Source of the DNA: Neoechinorhynchus agilis
Taxonomy: Eukaryota > Acanthocephala
Assembly (NCBI GenBank): GCA_051530055.1
Contig: CM121341.1
Location: 1,798,001-1,862,000 of the forward strand
DNA: 64,000 nucleotides
Direction of reading: 5' to 3'
Position 1 is the stretch's first letter, and every line of letters begins with the position of its first letter. Both the position numbers and the translations under genes were made by a program. Positions 1 through 11,458 of the stretch are shown in pieces. The notes below the pieces were generated by a model. It did not search any database. It was not told where the DNA came from and was given only the letters and a program-made list of their open reading frames with translations.

Positions 1-14
1 TCTTTATTGAAATA

Positions 15-614
15 ATGGTAAAACGAATGCCGGTTGAACTGAAGACTATTCAGCAGATCTGCGATGAGCTGAACGAGTGCCTGGGAGACGGACGCTCCAT
101 TCGATATCATCCGTCAATCAACCAGAATTTGAGCGAACTTTTATCAAGGCCAATGGATTTCCATGAGATAAGAAAATGGAATATTGAATCAATTGTTAAA
201 CGATTAAGTTGCTCTGAATTTGGAAAATACTACTTCTGGTTTCCGGACTTCATGAACGAGAAAATTAAGAAATGCCAGGCTGAAGAAGCATCGAAACTTA
301 AACCAAAAAGAAGGCCAAGTAGGAAAGTTGTAAGGGACGAAAAGAGACGGGCTATGTTGAATCGGAAATTCCAAATTGACGCCGAAAGCTCTAAACACGA
401 AAAAGTTGATATTTTTGAACTTTATTGCCGGATCAGAGACAAAAGGCAGGGATTGTCTAATGATTGTCGCCGTCAACTGTCGTGTCTCGCTGGACGAAAG
501 CGGGCCAGAATTCATGGCGAGGAATCCGAAATGGAGAAACAAACGAAGAATCCGAGACTCGTTGACGAAAAAGAGAAGATCGCCCGAGAATCCAAAAGTA
601 ATCCTGGTCGATAG
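15..614 (+). CDS. Hypothetical basic protein, 199 aa
   Basis: I do not recognise this protein. The N-terminal 90 residues look like a small folded, helix-rich domain with aromatic and hydrophobic positions (YYFWFPDF near residue 75). From about residue 95 the chain is very rich in Lys, Arg and Glu (KPKRRPSRK, GRKRARIHGEE), which would suit a nuclear or nucleic-acid-binding protein. The reading frame is open to the left edge of the window, so the ATG at 15 may be internal and an upstream exon may exist. A second frame (376-696) is open over the basic tail, but its composition looks like a shadow of the first. No introns were found. Confidence 0.4.
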   Translation: MVKRMPVELKTIQQICDELNECLGDGRSIRYHPSINQNLSELLSRPMDFHEIRKWNIESIVKRLSCSEFGKYYFWFPDFMNEKIKKCQAEEASKLKPKRRPSRKVVRDEKRRAMLNRKFQIDAESSKHEKVDIFELYCRIRDKRQGLSNDCRRQLSCLAGRKRARIHGEESEMEKQTKNPRLVDEKEKIARESKSNPGR

Positions 615-680
615 ATCGATCGCTTTTCAGGGGAGAGAACATGCGAGGCGAAGGATGAGGAAATGGAGGAGGATCCAAGG

Positions 681-1077
681 AAATGGAGGGCGATAAACTC
701 TGAAATTTTATTCATAATTCTCCAACATGTAAATAATTTGCGATCATTTTACAAGAGCACTTTTTATCTATTCATCGGCCGAAAGGGGATGAAATTTATC
801 TCTGTTGTTTTATAGTGATAATAGGAGACTACTGCGTTTGTTCTTTAGGTTTTAAATTTTCAACATCAATTACAAATTATTTTACATTTAGGGCGCCGAA
901 CAATTTTGGTATTTTTCTTTAATGTATTCAATTTATATTTTTGCAGATTGAACTATTCTTGCTTCACCACATAAACAAACATTCAATTTAGCACAAATAT
1001 TTTACTCCAATACTTTTTTGATGGTTGCCTAGTAATAATGGGTATCCATTACTTTTATGATTTAGCAAAAGCAAAAA
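681..1077. other. AT-rich intergenic stretch
   Basis: I see no ORF, RNA gene or repeat here. The last bases (ttatgatttag before the ATG at 1078) look like a splice acceptor leading into the next gene. Confidence 0.5.
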
Positions 1078-1431
1078 ATGTCCACAACACCGCATTTGGA
1101 TAAATTAGAAAATATGCCACATTTTCAATTGATTGATGCAGTAACCAAAGAAATATTGGAAAGCACCGAAAATTTCGTACCTACAGAAAAGGTTTTCTTA
1201 CGAAAAATACATTCTATATTTGTCATATTGAATAGAATCAAGAATGCAGAGATATAGTATTTGCAACAGTAATGGAACAATTCGCAATATTCGTAAGTAT
1301 GCCAAGTTAGCGGTTGCATTTTCATCTTTAATTTGCAGCCGCAAGTATGTACAAATGATCTAAAAAATTGCATTGTAAATTTGTTAAATAAACAACATAG
1401 AATTTCAGCAAAAGAGAAACAAGAACATTAG
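1078..1431 (+). CDS. Small three-exon gene, 87 aa, unknown function
   Basis: Each exon is below a normal ORF cutoff, but they join in frame. The exons are 1078-1191 (38 codons), 1236-1292 (19 codons) and 1339-1431 (30 codons plus TAG). All junctions are phase 0 with GT donors (gttttc, gtaagt) and AG acceptors (ttgaatag, tttgcag). The introns are 44 and 46 bases, the same size as in confidently identified genes of this window. The protein starts MSTTPHLDKLENM and the middle exon reads NQECRDIVFATVMEQFAIF, so it looks like a compact helical protein without signal peptide or membrane segment. An AG just upstream of the ATG may be a 5' UTR or trans-splice acceptor. I cannot name the family. Confidence 0.55.
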
Positions 1432-2304
1432 AAGAATATCGTTTCGTTCAAAATAAATTGCGTTTTTTAATTTTGAAACTAAAGTTACACAGAATGCGAT
1501 GAAGATAGATTTTAGAAATGCGAAAATTTAATATTTTCACGCAAAAAATTTAGTACCTCATTTATCTACTAATGTTCAGGGGTTCTTAGAAGACTTGCCC
1601 ATTAACCTTAGCGGTCAACGGCCTACTTCACCCTTTTCCCAGATGCCATCACGGGAATAGAGCTTTGATTTCGGACACCCTAAGATTTCGAGTATACAAA
1701 AAATAAAGACTAACGCAAACCTTCTCATTAGACACTAAGCGCATTTCTTCTCTCGATTGCAAGGATTTTATCCTCATAAAAAGTATTCGATCTTGGTAAA
1801 CTTCTGAGATAATAACACGTTTATTTGTTAGTTAACAAAGAAAAGGACCCATGTATCTTTTGGTCTTCATAAAAACTCGGATTTAGATTTTTTCAATGAA
1901 TGCGGTTGTTGATTTTGAAGTGGATTACGGTTTCGGTCGGGATGGAAGGTTTGCTCGGACGGGGATTGGTGGTTATTATGTGCAAGAGAGCTTCGGTCTT
2001 TCCTCATGTTCATTTCGAGTCATGATATCCTGGAAGATTTGGCAGTATAGAACACGGAGCGAAATTGTGGGAAGGATGAAATGAATTGAGATTTGAAATT
2101 CGGGAGGCAAACTTATGGGTTTAATCGTTAACATGTTTAAATTTTTTGAGACACCGATCACATTTCTTCTCGGGATTGCCTGGATTTGGACTTCTTTTAA
2201 GCTATAATTCCACTTAATGAAGAAACCAGGCTAAAATATTTGAATTTTTGAGCATTTTCGGTTTCTCGTTTCAAATTCCAAGTTAACGAAGCGTAAATCC
2301 TTAA
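1432..2304. other. Intergenic with LINE-like debris
   Basis: No gene is visible. The stretch 1885-1990 resembles 19440-19550 (both contain 'tttcggtcggg'/'gttcggtcggg' and 'gggattggtggttatt'), so it is probably the same dispersed repeat, likely LINE-derived. Confidence 0.4.
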
Positions 2305-2466
2305 TGATTGTTTTATGGCGAAGAAATTAGTTCGATATATCGCAGGCACAATCTCTTGAAACTCTCCCTTTCAATTACAAAAGCGTACAAGATTGTGCCT
2401 TGGCGAAATCAATCGGATTTTTAGAAACAAAATCATTTTAATTTTTCTTCGCCATAAAACAATCAA
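2305..2466. repeat. Foldback (MITE-like) element
   Basis: The left end (attgttttatggcgaagaaa) and the right end (tttcttcgccataaaacaat) are inverted copies. An inner inverted pair (gcacaatct / agattgtgc) lies between them. The size of about 160 bp and the lack of coding fit a non-autonomous hairpin element. It sits 70 bases downstream of the stop of the snRNP gene. Confidence 0.55.
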
Positions 2467-2535
2467 TCTGAACAGTTCAATCACACAAAAGATCAGTAAC
2501 CAAGGGACTTTATTCTCTGTGTTTATAACAAAAAA

Positions 2536-3279
2536 TCACCTTTTAGCAAACGTAATCTTCATCGTGCTGGTCGGTGTAATTTTAAATCCTTGGAGAGCGT
2601 CCTTCGCAGCTGCAGCAAGCACTTCATTTTCGTATTCGACAAAAGCGATATCGCCTCGAGCAGGGACTGAGCGAACTTCTTTGAATCCTGGAAACTGATT
2701 AAAAAGTATAGTGAGCATCATATTCGTCGTATCTGGGGGAAGATTGGACAAAAACAGAATCTGATTAGGAGGAGCATTTTCACTGGCGGCACTGGCGCGT
2801 TCAGTCGCCGTTTTTCGAGCAGCCGCTTCCGCCCTTTTTCGCTCTTTCTTCGACATAGACATTTCATCGGTACAAGGAAGTGCAGCCCTCTTTTGCCGCT
2901 CAATGAAGTTCCCTTTTTTCTTTGAAATAAGGTCACTGTCCGTTTTGGCGTAGTTAATCCTCATTGGCTTGTCATAAAATGGAAATCCCTGCATTGAACG
3001 CATCGCTGTTGAAGCCGCAGTTATATCTTCAAAGATAACAAACGCCTGACCACGCATTCGAAGCGTTTTAAGGGCAACAATATCGAGAATTCGCCCAAAT
3101 TGAGAAAAAACAGCATAAAGTGACTTTTTTAACTCGTCTTTCTTGATCTTTTCGTTCAGGTTATTGATGTAGATCGTTTGATTGGGTGCATTCGATTGCT
3201 GCTGTTTTTGTTGTGATTGAGAAGTTGTCGGAACAGTCGCACTTGTAGTTGTGGGCACAGGAACCGGAGCTGTCGTCAT
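2536..3279 (-). CDS. SNRPA: U1A/U2B''-family snRNP protein (two RRMs)
   Basis: This is a 247-residue intronless protein. RRM1 lies at about residues 33-112: RNP2 is TIYINNL, RNP1 is RGQAFVIF, and the linker LRMRGQ matches the U1A/U2B'' loop that grips the AUUGCAC-type RNA loop. After a Lys-rich, Ala-rich linker, RRM2 lies at about 172-247 ([16 protein letters not shown]) and runs to the C-terminus as in the family. Known family members bind stem-loop II of U1 and stem-loop IV of U2 in the spliceosome; in insects one protein (SNF) does both jobs. The N-terminus is a low-complexity Thr/Pro/Gln stretch. The ATG is preceded by an in-frame stop-rich region. A U2 gene lies in the same window at 47.4-47.6 kb, so protein and RNA partner are linked on one contig, probably by chance. 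Confidence 0.93.
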   Translation of the reverse strand: MTTAPVPVPTTTSATVPTTSQSQQKQQQSNAPNQTIYINNLNEKIKKDELKKSLYAVFSQFGRILDIVALKTLRMRGQAFVIFEDITAASTAMRSMQGFPFYDKPMRINYAKTDSDLISKKKGNFIERQKRAALPCTDEMSMSKKERKRAEAAARKTATERASAASENAPPNQILFLSNLPPDTTNMMLTILFNQFPGFKEVRSVPARGDIAFVEYENEVLAAAAKDALQGFKITPTSTMKITFAKR

Positions 3280-3299
3280 TGTACGAAACTTTCAGAGAA

Positions 3300-3788
3300 A
3301 AATATCGATTTGAATCCACGAAGTGAAAGTACACACTAAAAAAATCTAGATGTCTACGGAAGAATCGTACTCTCTTATCCATTTCTCAATGCACTCGTCT
3401 TTTTAATGAGGTCTCTGTTTCAAACATCGACGGGTAGCCAAAAACGTGATTCTGGACATGATGTAAATTTTTTCCCTTCAATGATCTTCGGGAATGATCT
3501 GTAGATTTCTAGTCTATCCAGTGAAATGTCCAACTTAAAGCTGAATAATTTACAAATGTTTTTATTTCCGAAATTTCTATGAGATTATTACTGAGCATTC
3601 AAAGCTATGAAGGATTGAGCGAACAGTGTTCGTATTATAATTGTTTTGGTGAAGCTGAATTAAAGAAAAATACTTTCTTTCCTTACTTATACCATCCCTC
3701 GGATTCAAAAATTCACTAATTTACTTCCCCGACATTTTAAGTCGGATAATTCCGTCTTTGCCTCCCGAATAAATGTTTTATAGCCTCC
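3300..3788. other. Intergenic, nothing recognised
   Basis: AT-rich sequence upstream of the divergent snRNP gene; it presumably holds that gene's promoter. I see no coding pattern or repeat. Confidence 0.4.
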
Positions 3789-3839
3789 ATGAAGAAGCTT
3801 TGTTTAAGATTAAACTGTATAATCGCGAGAGCTCACAGC

Positions 3840-4606
3840 TCTCTACTTTCAGGTTCTCGCGATGGGGTCGTCCGAGCTAGACTGTTGGCAGTTTCAACAC
3901 GAGAATCTGGGGCGTGGTTGGAGGCTGTTCCTCTGGCATCAGTGGGAACTCTTCTTACTGATGAGGTAAAGAGGATCGCAGTGTCATTAAGACTTGGTCT
4001 CCCGATATGCACGCCCCATCGCTGTCGACGTGGGTCTTTGGTTGATGCTTTCGGGCGACACGGTCTCGTCTGCAGAAGGTCAGCAGGAAGGTTCTCACGT
4101 CATTCTGAAATCAATAACGCAATTTCTCGGGCGTTGAGAACGGCGAACTTCCCGAACATCCTGGAACCCGCCCACCTTTGTCGACTAGACGGCCGTTGGC
4201 CCGATGGAATTTCGGTCTTCCCGTGGCGGGAGGGCAAATGTCTTCTGCGCAATATTCGAATCGGAAATCGCATTATCATATTTGGTCAATAGTCACAAGA
4301 GTGAAAGATCACTAAATTTGCAAGATTCATTATAATTAGACGGAAATATCTTCACTTATCGAGGGTTCACGATTTTGTCCCCTTTGGGGTAGAGACGTAT
4401 GGAGCGCTCGGCAGCTCGGCACTCTCTCTCCTCCAGGATCTCTCGAAGAAATTGAGAGAGGCAACCGGAGACTCAAGAGCAGGCGTATTCCTTCGACAAA
4501 ATATCTCGCTGACAGTACAACGAGGCAATGCTGCCAGCGTGATAGCGACGGTCGAGGAAGGACAAAAGCTAGAATTTGGCGGGAGGTGGCGAGTGTGCTT
4601 CAAACA
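3840..4606 (+). mobile_element. LINE 3' end (C-terminal ORF2 domain), 5'-truncated
   Basis: Two in-frame blocks of a non-LTR retrotransposon ORF2 C-terminus are visible. 3840-4270 carries SGAWLEAVPLASVGTLL, then a Cys/His cluster (CTPHRC, DAFGRHGLVC) and SAGRFSRHSEINNAI, LEPAHLCRLDGRWPDGI. 4371-4606 carries HDFVPFGVETYGALG and LREATGDSRAGVFLRQ, then VQRGNAASV, and ends in a stop. This block order is typical of the tail of a LINE family that I know from invertebrate genomes but cannot name to clade. Everything upstream (EN and RT) is missing, as expected for 5' truncation. The frame changes between the two blocks. Other 3'-end copies lie at 12.4, 22.8, 23.6 and 25.2 kb. Confidence 0.75.
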
Positions 4607-4908
4607 GTATGTTTGAGTTGTTAAAAATATATGAGTAGTGTGCTTTAAAAAAATCAGTCGTTTTAAATGATACTTTTACTCTTTCACTGACTACGCTTTT
4701 GAAGAAGAAAATCTTTGCTTTAGGATCTTTTTGCATATCATTTAATCATCGTTTTGACACAAATTGCAGTCTATAAGACGGACTGAAAACTCGTATTTAT
4801 GCAAATTATTTTCAAACGCAAAAATGTTTAAAGTTTTGGCTACATCAGAGCTCGTTCCTTGACTCAATGAGCTAGAGCACCACTGCGTTTTCAATGATAA
4901 TTTCAAAC

Positions 4909-7265
4909 TTTACTGAACTCTTCATTGCGAATTTTCAAGCCTCAGCCCTTCGAGTGGATGTGTATTCTCAATAGCGAATTGTAACACACTCGAGTTTTAC
5001 TGAACTCTTCATTGCGAATTTTCAAGCCTCAGCCCTTCGAGTGGATGTGTATTCTCAATAGCGAATTGTAACACACTCGAGTTTTATTGAACTCTTCATT
5101 GCGAATTTTCAAGCCTCAGCCCTTCGAGTGGATGTGTATTCTCAATAGCGAATTGTAACACACTCGAGTTTTATTGAACTCTTCATTGCGAATTTTCAAG
5201 CCTCAGCCCTTCGAGTGGATGTGTATTCTCAATAGCGAATTGTAACACACTCGAGTTTTACTGAACTCTTCATTGCGAATTTTCAAGCCTCAGCCCTTCG
5301 AGTGGATGTGTATTCTCAATAGCGAATTGTAACACACTCGAGTTTTACTGAACTCTTCATTGCGAATTTTCAAGGCCTCAGCCCTTCGAGTGGATGTGTA
5401 TTCTCAATAGCGAATTGTAACACACTCGAGTTTTATTGAACTCTTCATTGCGAATTTTCAAGGCCTCAGCCCTTCGAGTGGATGTGTATTCTCAATAGCG
5501 AATTGTAACACACTCGAGTTTTATTGAACTCTTCATTGCGAATTTTCAAGCCTCAGCCCTTCGAGTGGATGTGTATTCTCAATAGCGAATTGTAACACAC
5601 TCGAGTTTTACTGAACTCTTCATTGCGAATTTTCAAGGCCTCAGCCCTTCGAGTGGATGTGTATTCTCAATAGCGAATTGTAACACACTCGAGTTTTACT
5701 GAACTCTTCATTGCGAATTTTCAAGCCTCAGCCCTTCGAGTGGATGTGTATTCTCAATAGCGAATTGTAACACACTCGAGTTTTACTGAACTCTTCATTG
5801 CGAATTTTCAAGCCTCAGCCCTTCGAGTGGATGTGTATTCTCAATAGCGAATTGTAACACACTCGAGTTTTACTGAACTCTTCATTGCGAATTTTCAAGC
5901 CTCAGCCCTTCGAGTGGATGTGTATTCTCAATAGCGAATTGTAACACACTCGAGTTTTACTGAACTCTTCATTGCGAATTTTCAAGCCTCAGCCCTTCGA
6001 GTGGATGTGTATTCTCAATAGCGAATTGTAACACACTCGAGTTTTATTGAACTCTTCATTGCGAATTTTCAAGCCTCAGCCCTTCGAGTGGATGTGTATT
6101 CTCAATAGCGAATTGTAACACACTCGAGTTTTATTGAACTCTTCATTGCGAATTTTCAAGCCTCAGCCCTTCGAGTGGATGTGTATTCTCAATAGCGAAT
6201 TGTAACACACTCGAGTTTTATTGAACTCTTCATTGCGAATTTTCAAGCCTCAGCCCTTCGAGTGGATGTGTATTCTCAATAGCGAATTGTAACACACTCG
6301 AGTTTTATTGAACTCTTCATTGCGAATTTTAAGGCCTCAGCCCTTCGAGTGGATGTGTATTCTCAATAGCGAATTGTAACACACTCGAGTTTTATTGAAC
6401 TCTTCATTGCGAATTTTCAAGCCTCAGCCCTTCGAGTGGATGTGTATTCTCAATAGCGAATTGTAACACACTCGAGTTTTACTGAACTCTTCATTGCGAA
6501 TTTTCAAGGCCTCAGCCCTTCGAGTGGATGTGTATTCTCAATAGCGAATTGTAACACACTCGAGTTTTACTGAACTCTTCATTGCGAATTTTCAAGGCCT
6601 CAGCCCTTCGAGTTGATGTGTATTCTCAATAGCGAATTGTAACACACTCGAGTTTTACTGAACTCTTCATTGCGAATTTTCAAGCCTCAGCCCTTCGAGT
6701 GAATGTGTATTCTCAATAGCGAATTGTAACACACTCGAGTTTTACTGAACTCTTCATTGCGAATTTTCAATACCTCAGCCCTTCGAGTGGATGTGTATTC
6801 TCAATAGCGAATTGTAACACACTCGAGTTTTATTGAACTCTTCATTGCGAATTTTCAAGGCCTCAGCCCTTCGAGTGGATGTGTATTCTCAATAGCGAAT
6901 TGTAACACACTCGAGTTTTATTGAACTCTTCATTGCGAATTTTCAAGCCTCAGCCCTTCGAGTGGATGTGTATTCTCAATAGCGAATTGTAACACACTCG
7001 AGTTTTACTGAACTCTTCATTGCGAATTTTCAAGCCTCAGCCCTTCGAGTGGATGTGTATTCTCAATAGCGAATTGTAACACACTCGAGTTTTATTGAAC
7101 TCTTCATTGCGAATTTTCAATACCTCAGCCCTTCGAGTGAATGTGTATTCTCAATAGCGAATTGTAACACACTCGAGTTTTACTGAACTCTTCATTGCGA
7201 ATTTTCAAGGCCACAGCCGATCGAGTGGATGTGTATTCTCAATAGCGAATTGTAACACACTCAAG
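4909..7265 (+). repeat. Tandem satellite, 87-88 bp unit, about 27 copies
   Basis: The unit contains gaactcttcattgcgaattt, the block cctcagcccttcgagtggat, and the block gcgaattgtaacacactcga. Units differ mainly by C/T before 'gaactc' and by an extra G in 'caaggcc', so they are closely alike and recently homogenised. The last units (from about 7080) are the most divergent. The array follows a LINE 3' end by 300 bases. Related sequence occurs once elsewhere as a foldback at 23.9-24.0 kb. No ORF or gene is inside. Confidence 0.95.
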
Positions 7266-8865
7266 TAAAATGCAATAATCCAATTGAAAAAATAACGTTT
7301 CTATAGAACCAATAATTTGTAAACTAATTTTGAATAAAGTTAAAGTGGGATTACAAATGGACAATCAACTGCTGTGTGTTGACATTATACAAATTAGGAT
7401 GACGATTAGAAAGAGAAAATTTTACTAACATTCATTTTGTCTAAATGGATTAGCTATTTTAGGCACATAAAAAATCAATTGAACATTACAAAACATGTAC
7501 TATAATTTTCGAATATTTGCGTGGCTGAGAGGCCTTTTTTGTACAACAGAAACCATTATAAGCCACTTTTCAAAATTAGCACAATTCAAATTTTGAAATA
7601 TAACCATGAAGCATTACAATTGGTAGAGAGCAACCTTATTCGATTCTTAACGATATTTAATTGGAAAACAAATCCAAAGTCGATACCTTGACTTTGTTTG
7701 GTCGAGAAAATTCCAGAAAAGTCCCAGGGAAAGCACTGCAAGACCAGCGCTGCTATCACATTCCTTTCCATCGTCAGAAAACGAAAGATAGATGCAATTC
7801 GATGACTCGGAAAATCGTCGACTCCATTAAATTAATTTGTGGTTCAGAATTTATTTTCCTGGGAAACATTTTTCACTCTGGTAAGTCAGAAATTGACGAA
7901 AGTTCAAATTTCAACGGAATCGTTTAGAACTCACAAAAAGAAACTTTTTCACGAGCATCTTGGGCACACTTTCAGCGCTATAATTATTATGAGTTCCTAC
8001 AATTATCAATCCTGTTTCATTTGGAACGAGTAAATCGATTTTATTTTCTTTGAATGATACATTTATCACAATCTGAAAGTATTCAGAACGAGATGATTTA
8101 TTGATACTTTTTGAATTCTTGCACTTTGTGTTCAGCATCACAATAAGAATGCATATGCCTTATTCTGCACAATTCGAAAAAAAACTAGTTGCGGAATGCC
8201 ATTGACTCATAAATTTTCTAATAATAAAAGCCCTCCAAACACATTTCTGATTTAAACTTATTGGTTTGGCGGTTTTTAAGCGTTATTGTATGAAACGTTT
8301 GAAACTTTCAGGTGACATTTGACTGATAAAGCGAAAATCATAATAATTCTGATCCTTTTTCCAATAGTATACAATTACCCGTTCCGTGTTTTAGATTGAT
8401 TGGCAGTCAACAGGTTTAGGAAGACTTCTACGCTTTCATCACCGGATCCGACTCACGTGCCGATCGATAACCGCTAAAAAGTCCACTGGCATATCTTTAA
8501 AACACCATCAACCGTCTTAGCAGTTCTCGTAGGCACGTTTTTTGTGCTGAAATGCTGAAACAGCTCTCTACTTGTTAGTTCTCACTCAGTTTACGGAGAA
8601 AAACTTTCATTCCAACTACTTCATCCACGAATCTGAAACATCGTCGGTCACTCGTCGACATCTCGGCAAACTTTGACGACTCATTTTACACATCAAATGA
8701 ATTCCATTAGTGTTTTTTTGTAAAATCGTAGCCAGCCATTCGTTGTTCAAGTATCGTTCAACTTTTTATACCTTTTCTCAACGCTTTAGATGACTTCTAA
8801 CGGAACTTTTACTTCTGTTCAGGTACATTGAAACAATGTCCATTTCTTCATTCATCTTTTCTTAG
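7266..8865. other. Long gene-poor stretch, possible small exons
   Basis: No recognised gene. An open stretch at 7661-7882 ends at a good donor (ctg|gtaagt) and could join an acceptor at 7927 (cgtttag) in phase, giving a short protein without recognisable domain; I rate this as weak. 8570-8700 has Ser/Thr-rich open frame and could be an upstream exon of the reductase exon at 8866, but there is no motif to prove it. Confidence 0.2.
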
Positions 8866-9050
8866 TATGCGAGTCTTGATCATGACAAAGAAGAGATTTT
8901 ATTGGTTGAACGTGAGAAACGATTTGTCCTTTTCCCGATTGAATTCGATGAAATCTGGACGATGTACAAACAGGCTGTCGCATCGTTTTGGACGGTTTCC
9001 GAAGTGGATCTCAGTAAAGATCTCACTCATTGGAATCAACTAAAAACGGA
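8866..9050 (+). CDS. RRM2: Ribonucleotide reductase small subunit, one exon
   Basis: The exon encodes [38 protein letters not shown] and LTHWNQLK, which matches the N-terminal part of class I ribonucleotide reductase R2. That region contains the first di-iron ligand, the Asp of EEVDLSKD (here SEVDLSKD). A good acceptor (tcttttcttag) precedes residue 1 of the exon and a GT follows directly after 'aacgga' at the point where R2 proteins continue with EKYFISH. The next exons (iron ligands ExxH, EKYFISHVLAFF) are not found downstream; instead a tandem array begins at the donor. It is either an intact gene with a very large repeat-filled intron or an exon fragment left by duplication. The enzyme reduces ribonucleotides for DNA synthesis. 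Confidence 0.8.
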
Positions 9051-10800
9051 GTTGGGTTTTAGCAATATCTGTAATTTCTGGAAAAACGTCTAGGAATTCG
9101 GTAGCTTTATCTTCAGTTTTCAGCAATTTTCGTCCCTTGTTCAATTTTCGAGTTATTTATAACTACCCCTTAAGTTCTGATGATTAAACTTCTGTTCGGT
9201 TTTAGCACATATCTGTAATTTCTGGAAAAACGTCTAGGAATTCGGTAGCTTTATCTTCAGTTTTCCAACAATTTCGTCCCTTGTTCAATTTTCGAGTTAT
9301 TTATAACTACTCCTTAAGTTCTGGATGATTAAACTTCTGTTCGGTTTTAGCAATATCTGTAATTTCTGGAAAAACTTCTAGGAATTCGGTATCCTTATCT
9401 TCGGTTTTCCAACAATTTCGTCCCTTGTTCGAATTTTTCTTCGAGTTATTTATAACTACCCTTAAGTTCTGATGATTAAACTTCTGTTCGGTTTTAGCAA
9501 TATCTGTAATTTCTGGAAAAACGTCTCAGGAATTTCGGTAGCTTTATCTTCGGTTTTTCCAACAATTTCGTCCTCTTGTACTAATTTTTTCGAGTTATTT
9601 ATAACTACCCTTAAGTTCTGATGATTAAACTTCTGTTCGGTTTTAGCAATATCTGTAATTTCCAGAAAAACGTCTAGGAATTCGGTAGCTTTATCTTCGG
9701 TTTTTCCAACAATTTCGTCCCTTGTTCAATTTTCGAGTTATTTATAACTACCCTTAAGTTCTGATGATTAAACTTCTGTTCGGTTTTAGCAATATCTGTA
9801 ATTTCTGGAAAAACGTCTAGGAATTCGGTAGAAGCTTTATCTTCGGTTTTTCAACAATTTCGTCCCTTGTTCAATTTTCGAGGTATTTATAACTACCTCT
9901 TAAGTTCTGATGATTAAACTTCTGTTCGGTTTTAGCAATATCTGTAATTTCTGGAAAAACGTCTAGGAATTCGGTAGCTTTATCTTCGGTTTTCAAACAA
10001 TTTCGTCCCTTGTTCAATTTTCGAGGTATTTATAACTACCCTTAAGTTCTGATGATTAAACTTCTGTTCGGTTTTAGCATTATCTGTAATTTCTGGAAAA
10101 ACTTTAGGAATTCGGTAGCTTTATCTTTGGTTTTCAACAATTTCGTCCCTTGTCCAGTTTTCGCAGTATTTATAACTACCCTTAAGTTCTGATGATTAAA
10201 CTTCTGTTCGGTTTTAGCATTATCTGTAATTTCTGGAAAAACTTTAGGAATTCGGTAGCTTTATCTCTTTGGTTTTCCAACAATTTCGTCCCTTGTCCAG
10301 TTTTCGCAGTATTTATAACTACCTCTTAAGTTCTGATGATTAAACTTCTGTTCGGTTTTAGCATTATCTGTAATTTCTGGAAAAACTTTAGGAATTCGGT
10401 AGCTTTATCTTTCGGTTTTCCAAACAATTTCTGTCCCTTGTCCAGTTTTTCGCAGTATTTATAACTACCCTTAAGTTCTGATGATTTAAACTTCTGTTCG
10501 GTTTTAGCATTATCTGTAATTTCTGGAAAAACTTTAGGAATTCGGTAGCTTTATCTTTGGTTTTCCAACAATTTCGTCCCTTGTCCAGTTTTCGCAGTAT
10601 TTATAACTACCCTTAAGTTCTGATGATTAAACTTCGATTGACTCCGATTTCTCCCTTTGTTCAGTTTTAGCATTATCTGTAATTTCTGGAAAAACTTCTA
10701 ATAATTCTGTAGCTTTAGCTATGGTTGTCTAACAATTTCGTCTCGTGTTCGGTTTTCGAACTTTTTATAGATTATTTGTTATTCTTAAGATTAAACTCCG
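9051..10800 (+). repeat. Tandem satellite, about 142 bp unit, 11-12 copies
   Basis: The unit starts with ttttagcaatatctgtaat, includes ggaattcggtagctttatct and caatttcgtcccttgttcaa, and ends cttctgttcgg. Units drift along the array: left copies have 'gcaatatctg' and 'cgtctagg', right copies have 'gcattatctg' and 'ctttagg', and the last copy (10650-10800) is degenerate. The first unit starts exactly at the splice donor of the reductase exon. Small insertions of one base are common. Confidence 0.93.
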
Positions 10801-10879
10801 GTTATTTCCTATTTCGTCTCTTGTTAAGTTGAAAAGCGGCGAGTTTAGCTCTTGATTAGCAAAATATGAAAATAACACA

Positions 10880-11025
10880 ATGGGAGGAGGTTCCCCCACA
10901 GGCTCTACACGCTATTCGATCGCTAATCGTACGGACGACGAATTCCATCCGGCCTGACCGGTTTTGCTTTACCGTTCATCCCATGGTTCGTTGCTTCCGT
11001 CCTGGTTTTTGTAGCCGTATCCTAA
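10880..11025 (+). CDS. Possible very small membrane protein, frame disagrees once
   Basis: An ATG at 10880 opens a frame reading MGGGSPTGSTRYSIANRTDD that stops at 10955. The adjacent frame, from about 10945, reads GLTGFALPFIPWFVASVLVF and stops at 11025. That is a clean 20-residue membrane segment. A single-base disagreement near 10945-10955 separates the two halves, so this is either a broken small gene, a sequence error, or two coincidental frames. The region is clearly richer in G and C than its neighbours, which supports past or present coding. I cannot name a family. Confidence 0.3.
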
Positions 11026-11458
11026 AAAGCTATATATCAATGTAATTATATAATATGGTGAGAGCTGAATTTTTATCTGCCAAAAAATCAGTCTATTTAT
11101 TAAAGAAGTTTTACAATGTTGCAATTTTTCCTTCATTTATTCATTACGAAATGTCTTTAGATTTCAGATTATTAGTTATATTAATTTAACGAGTATGACT
11201 ATTGTTTTTCTATGACCGAGCATGAACGAGTTTATCAATTTTTCCTTGCGCAATAACTTTAAATTTCATAAGCTTAGTTATCTTAATACGGTGAGTATGT
11301 TTATTGATTATTTATTACCGATTCAGAACGAATTAGTGCTCGATCGTTAAAAAGCTGAAACTATTAGTGATTGATAAGCAAATGGATTTTTGCGACATTA
11401 AACTTCTTATTTTCATAAATATATATTTTGTGCTTAAAATAAGTTAACGCGATTATTC
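11026..11458. other. AT-rich intergenic
   Basis: No coding or repeat structure recognised between the two small membrane-protein candidates. Confidence 0.4.

Noticed and set aside
4909-10800. CRISPR-like look of regularly repeated short units
   Set aside because: Units are joined head-to-tail without unique spacers, and the DNA is eukaryotic.
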